Assembly: GCA_945903615.1 (NCBI GenBank)
Contig: CAMDOL010000061.1
Location: 1-8,176 of the forward strand
DNA: 8,176 bases
Origin: Rickettsia typhi
GTDB taxonomy: Bacteria > Pseudomonadota > Alphaproteobacteria > Rickettsiales > UBA1997
Direction: 5' to 3'
Shown: piece after piece, positions 5,853 to 8,176 of the stretch
Layout: the number at the start of each line of letters is the position of its first letter
Position numbering within the stretch: position 1 is the first letter of the stretch
Notes under the pieces: generated by a model
The model's input: only the letters and a program-made list of their open reading frames with translations
Told to the model about the DNA's origin: nothing
Databases searched by the model: none
Position numbers and translations under genes: made by a program

Positions 5853-7643
5853 ATGCAAAATAAATCTGCCAAAAATTCTGCCAAAAATTCTATTCTTCGT
5901 CAGGATCTTCAAAGAGTTAAAAGATTATCAAAAGAATACATTTTTCCTCACGCCAAAACTTTTGCTATCTCCATAATATTGATGATGGTAATTGCCGGAA
6001 CAACCGCCATTCACGCTTGGCTTGTCAAGCCTGCACTCGATTCAGTCTTTGTTAAAAAAGACGCTTCAATGTTATTAATAATTCCAGTAGCAATTTTGCT
6101 GGTCACCATTATCAAAGCCTTTGCTACTTACTTTCAACTCCTCACTATGAACTTGGTGACAATGCGTATCGCCGCTGATATGCGCAAAACTCTTTATGCT
6201 CATTTTATCAATTCTGATATTGCCGTTCTTCACGGATCATCTTCTGGAAACATGGTCTCCAGCGTTATCAACGAAATCAACACCATTGTTGGTGCAATGA
6301 GCACGGTTCTTAACGGCTCAATCAAACAATTTTTTACTCTGATATTTCTAGTTGCACTAATGTTTAAACAAAGTGTCACCTTATCTCTAATCGCTTTCGT
6401 TGGCTTCCCACTTGCGGCTTATCCAATCTATAAAATTGGTAAAAAATTACGCCACTTATCAATTGGTAACCAATCCACTTCCCAACAATTTACCTCACAA
6501 ATGTCGGACACTTTGCAATATTCCAAACTGGTTAAAGCCTATAATTGTGAAGATTTTGAGATTAAAAGAATGGGAAATATTATTGACGATATGTTTAAAA
6601 TTGGCAGAAAAATTAGTAAAATGTCTTTGATTGCCTCACCTTTTGTAGAAATGCTTGGTGGCGTTGGCGTTGCCTTAGTTATATGGTACGGTGGGCATCA
6701 AGTTTTAGTTGGCGAAACAACACCAGGGGCATTTTTCTCTTTTTTCACGGCAATGTTAATGGCTTATCGCCCGTTAAAAACTGTTTCTAGTATGAACTCT
6801 GGAATTCAAATGGGTTTAGCTGCAACTGAAAGGTTCTACGCTGCACTTGATCAAAAACCAACTATCACTGACAAACCTAATGCTTTAGAAATCAAAAATA
6901 TTAGAGGAAATATCAAATTTGAAAATGTGACATTCCAATATAACGACAATAAAATTGCTCTTAACAATGTTAATTTAGAAATTCCTGCTGGAAAAACTAT
7001 TGCCTTAGTTGGTCATTCTGGTGGCGGAAAATCAACAACGATGAATATGATTTTGCGTTTTTACGACCCAAACTCTGGCAGAATTTTGTTGGATGGAATA
7101 GATATAAAAGATTTAGCCATCAAATCTTTGCGAAGCTCAATGGCCGTTGTGAATCAAGAAGTGATGTTATTTGACGACACTGTTTTAGAAAACATTCGCT
7201 ATGGCAACGAAATCGCCACCGAAGAACAAATTATCAACGCTGCTAAATTAGCTGAAGCTGACGACTTTATCAAAGAATTGCCAAATGGCTACAAAACTGC
7301 CATTGGTCAAAACGGTATTCGACTTTCCGGCGGACAAAGACAAAGAATCGCTATCGCCCGTGCCATTTTATATAACGCACCAATTTTGCTGTTAGATGAA
7401 GCCACTTCCGCACTTGATCCAATCTCGGAACATGCCATCAAAAAAGCTCTCAAAACTTTAATGAAAGACCGCACCACCGTTGTCATCGCGCACCGACTTT
7501 CTACAGTGATCCACGCCGATTGTATTTATGTAGTTTCCGATGGAAAAATTATTGAATCAGGAAAACATCAAGAGCTTTTAGAGAAAGGCGGGAACTACGC
7601 CAATTTATATTCTAAACAATTTGAGATTGAGACCGACGCTTAA
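5853..7643 (+). CDS. msbA: MsbA-like ABC exporter (fused membrane and ATPase domains)
   Basis: Inner-membrane half-transporter expected to work as a homodimer; close relatives flip lipid A core or other lipids and drugs to the outer leaflet. The chosen product has 596 residues. The membrane domain (about 30-330) has six segments, with helices near 36-56, 72-96, 150-170, 176-195, 262-280 and 290-306. The nucleotide-binding domain (about 352-590) has Walker A GHSGGGKST (387-395), Q-loop Gln435, signature LSGGQ (491-495), Walker B ILLLDE (511-516), D-loop SALD and the switch His547. All catalytic residues are intact. An in-frame TTG at 5799 would add 18 residues, but it lies only 9 bp from trpB and leaves no room for promoters, so ATG 5853 is preferred. 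Lipid A as the cargo is inferred from family resemblance; the symbol is provisional. Confidence 0.85.
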   Translation: MQNKSAKNSAKNSILRQDLQRVKRLSKEYIFPHAKTFAISIILMMVIAGTTAIHAWLVKPALDSVFVKKDASMLLIIPVAILLVTIIKAFATYFQLLTMNLVTMRIAADMRKTLYAHFINSDIAVLHGSSSGNMVSSVINEINTIVGAMSTVLNGSIKQFFTLIFLVALMFKQSVTLSLIAFVGFPLAAYPIYKIGKKLRHLSIGNQSTSQQFTSQMSDTLQYSKLVKAYNCEDFEIKRMGNIIDDMFKIGRKISKMSLIASPFVEMLGGVGVALVIWYGGHQVLVGETTPGAFFSFFTAMLMAYRPLKTVSSMNSGIQMGLAATERFYAALDQKPTITDKPNALEIKNIRGNIKFENVTFQYNDNKIALNNVNLEIPAGKTIALVGHSGGGKSTTMNMILRFYDPNSGRILLDGIDIKDLAIKSLRSSMAVVNQEVMLFDDTVLENIRYGNEIATEEQIINAAKLAEADDFIKELPNGYKTAIGQNGIRLSGGQRQRIAIARAILYNAPILLLDEATSALDPISEHAIKKALKTLMKDRTTVVIAHRLSTVIHADCIYVVSDGKIIESGKHQELLEKGGNYANLYSKQFEIETDA

Positions 7644-7650
7644 AATAATT

Positions 7651-7671
7651 ATGAGTTATGAATTATGAATT
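7651..7671. repeat. 7-bp tandem repeat after msbA
   Basis: Three adjacent heptamers, ATGAGTT then ATGAATT twice, start 8 bases after the msbA stop. It is a small, simple AT-rich repeat with no evident function. Confidence 0.7.
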
Positions 7672-7684
7672 AAAAAATAAGGAA

Positions 7685-7855
7685 AGTCAGATTTATCCTA
7701 TCAAAACCATCAATTACCGTCGGTTTTATAAGGCGGGTAATAAACTCTCTGAATTGGGCTTTAGCCCTACAAAATAATGTCGGGCTAAAACCATTTTTTT
7801 TAATTTTTCTATCCGTTGGTTAAAACCAACGGTAATTGATAGGGTAAATCTAACT
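7685..7855. repeat. 171-bp foldback region with nested palindromes
   Basis: Outer arms: 7685-7703 pairs with 7837-7855 (17 of 19) and 7711-7728 pairs with 7821-7838 (17 of 18). On the left arm the two blocks are separated by several extra bases that include a near copy of neighbouring sequence. Inner arms near 7755-7770 and 7779-7793 also pair. Two self-contained hairpins sit inside: GGGCT-TT-AGCCC (7756-7767) and CCGTTGGTT-AA-AACCAACGG (7813-7832). The sequence is unrelated to the 1-173 element. REP-like or MITE-like palindromes with such compact hairpins are often moved by Y1 (IS200/RAYT-type) transposases; none is present here, so that origin is inference. Confidence 0.75.
7755..7801 (+). 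terminator. Probable rho-independent terminator for msbA
   Basis: The arms TGGGCTTTAGCCCTAC and GTCGGGCTAAAACCA can pair over about 12 of 15 positions around an eight-base AT-rich loop, and the right arm is followed directly by eight T residues (7794-7801). It lies about 110 bases after the msbA stop, inside the larger foldback region. An alternative smaller hairpin (7756-7767) competes with this fold. Confidence 0.5.
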
Positions 7856-7877
7856 TTGTGTCAGTCCTAAAAAATTT

Positions 7878-8006
7878 ATGAAACAAAAACTAAAAAATTC
7901 CAACCAGAAACCCATCAACAAAAAGCTCCAAGACGCTTTACGAAAAAACCTTTCTCGTCGAAAACAAACTGATGACAATTCTAAAAATACCAAAAAAGAT
8001 GACTAA
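7878..8006 (+). CDS. Small basic protein, 42 residues, function unknown
   Basis: The frame reads MKQKLKNSNQKPINKKLQ at its start, then DALRKNLSRRKQTDD, and ends in a Lys/Asp-rich tail. It has no cysteine, no membrane segment and many Lys/Arg residues. The stretch NKKLQDALRKNLSRRK resembles short alphaproteobacterial proteins with an ALRxNLxRRK core; this is from memory and not certain. The stop overlaps the next start by 8 bases (ATGACTAA), which indicates translational coupling to the ABC-type frame after it and supports the view that it is a real gene. I cannot assign a function; nucleic-acid or membrane-surface binding would be only a guess from charge. Confidence 0.55.
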   Translation: MKQKLKNSNQKPINKKLQDALRKNLSRRKQTDDNSKNTKKDD

Positions 8007-8091
8007 TCAAAACCATTATCAAACCACAATTCTGAGCTTTTTTTGGCAAATCTTAAAACCTTACAAAGCCTATCTAATTCTAATGCAATGA
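7999..8091 (+). pseudogene. N-terminal fragment of a second ABC-transporter-like membrane protein
   Basis: Thirty codons reading MTNQNHYQTTILSFFWQ, then ILKPYKAYLILMQ and a TGA. The pattern (short polar N-terminus, FFW, LKPYK, start of the first hydrophobic helix) is typical of the beginning of ABC exporter half-transporters. It ends just as the first transmembrane helix should continue. The frame goes on past the TGA as transposase-like sequence, so the rest of the gene was displaced by an insertion or rearrangement. The family call rests on a short stretch and is tentative. Confidence 0.45.
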
Positions 8092-8176
8092 CCATTAAAG
8101 TCTTTGAAGTTTAAAACTCCTTATGAAAGAGTTATTGAAGAATATCAAATTAATCCTGATATTTTTCTTTTAAATC
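8092..8176 (+). pseudogene. C-terminal transposase fragment (IS481/IS3-like integrase core)
   Basis: In the same frame as the preceding fragment, after its TGA, the sequence reads PLKSLKFKTPYERVIEEYQI and then NPDIFLLN to the window edge. The run RPxxSLxxKTPYE followed by a helix is the usual C-terminal end of DDE integrase-type transposases of the IS481/IS3 group; here the Arg codon before Pro is replaced by TGA (a single change from CGA would explain it). The catalytic part (DDE residues) is absent upstream, so the copy is 5'-truncated. Its 3' end is outside the window. Confidence 0.6.

Noticed and set aside
6400..6630. A 76-codon frame inside msbA
   Set aside because: It is out of phase within the conserved membrane domain of the exporter.

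Overview
The window comes from an AT-rich bacterium and most resembles an alphaproteobacterium. Three things point that way: a three-cysteine AhpC divergent from an OxyR with the canonical redox cysteines, a zapA gene directly preceded by a short coiled-coil gene (an arrangement common in alphaproteobacteria), and an MsbA-type exporter. Low GC, palindromic elements and insertion-sequence debris would suit a Rickettsiales- or Holosporales-like host-associated lineage. However, trpA, trpB and argJ are intact, which is unlike reduced Rickettsia genomes. The lineage is inference; no rRNA or other phylogenetic marker is present.

Region 1 (1-1853), oxidative stress and mobile debris. A 173-bp foldback element (1-173) supplies the last codons of ahpC (minus strand). 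ahpC and oxyR are divergent across a 127-bp promoter region, the usual layout for peroxide-induced ahpC. Downstream of oxyR, the first 55 bp of the foldback element recur exactly (1709-1763). There they lead into a micro-ORF containing four in-frame 12-bp repeats, which looks like the 5' end of a decayed insertion sequence.

Region 2 (1903-5789, minus strand), a tightly packed run read as trpB-trpA-argJ-coiled-coil gene-zapA. Gaps are 2 bp, and trpB/trpA overlap by one base. It joins the last two steps of tryptophan synthesis, the acetyl-recycling step of arginine synthesis and an FtsZ-ring assembly factor in one probable transcript.

Region 3 (5853-8176, plus strand), transport and a break point. 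A complete MsbA-like ABC exporter is followed by a 171-bp foldback region that contains a probable terminator. Next come a 42-residue basic ORF and, overlapping it by 8 bases, the first 30 codons of a second ABC-type membrane protein. That reading frame stops and continues in phase as the C-terminal part of a transposase, so the second transporter appears destroyed by an insertion or rearrangement.

I found no clear new defence or metabolic system. The unusual content is the set of palindromic elements and what they do to neighbouring genes. No tRNA, rRNA or CRISPR array was recognised. No gene-free stretch exceeds 300 bases.
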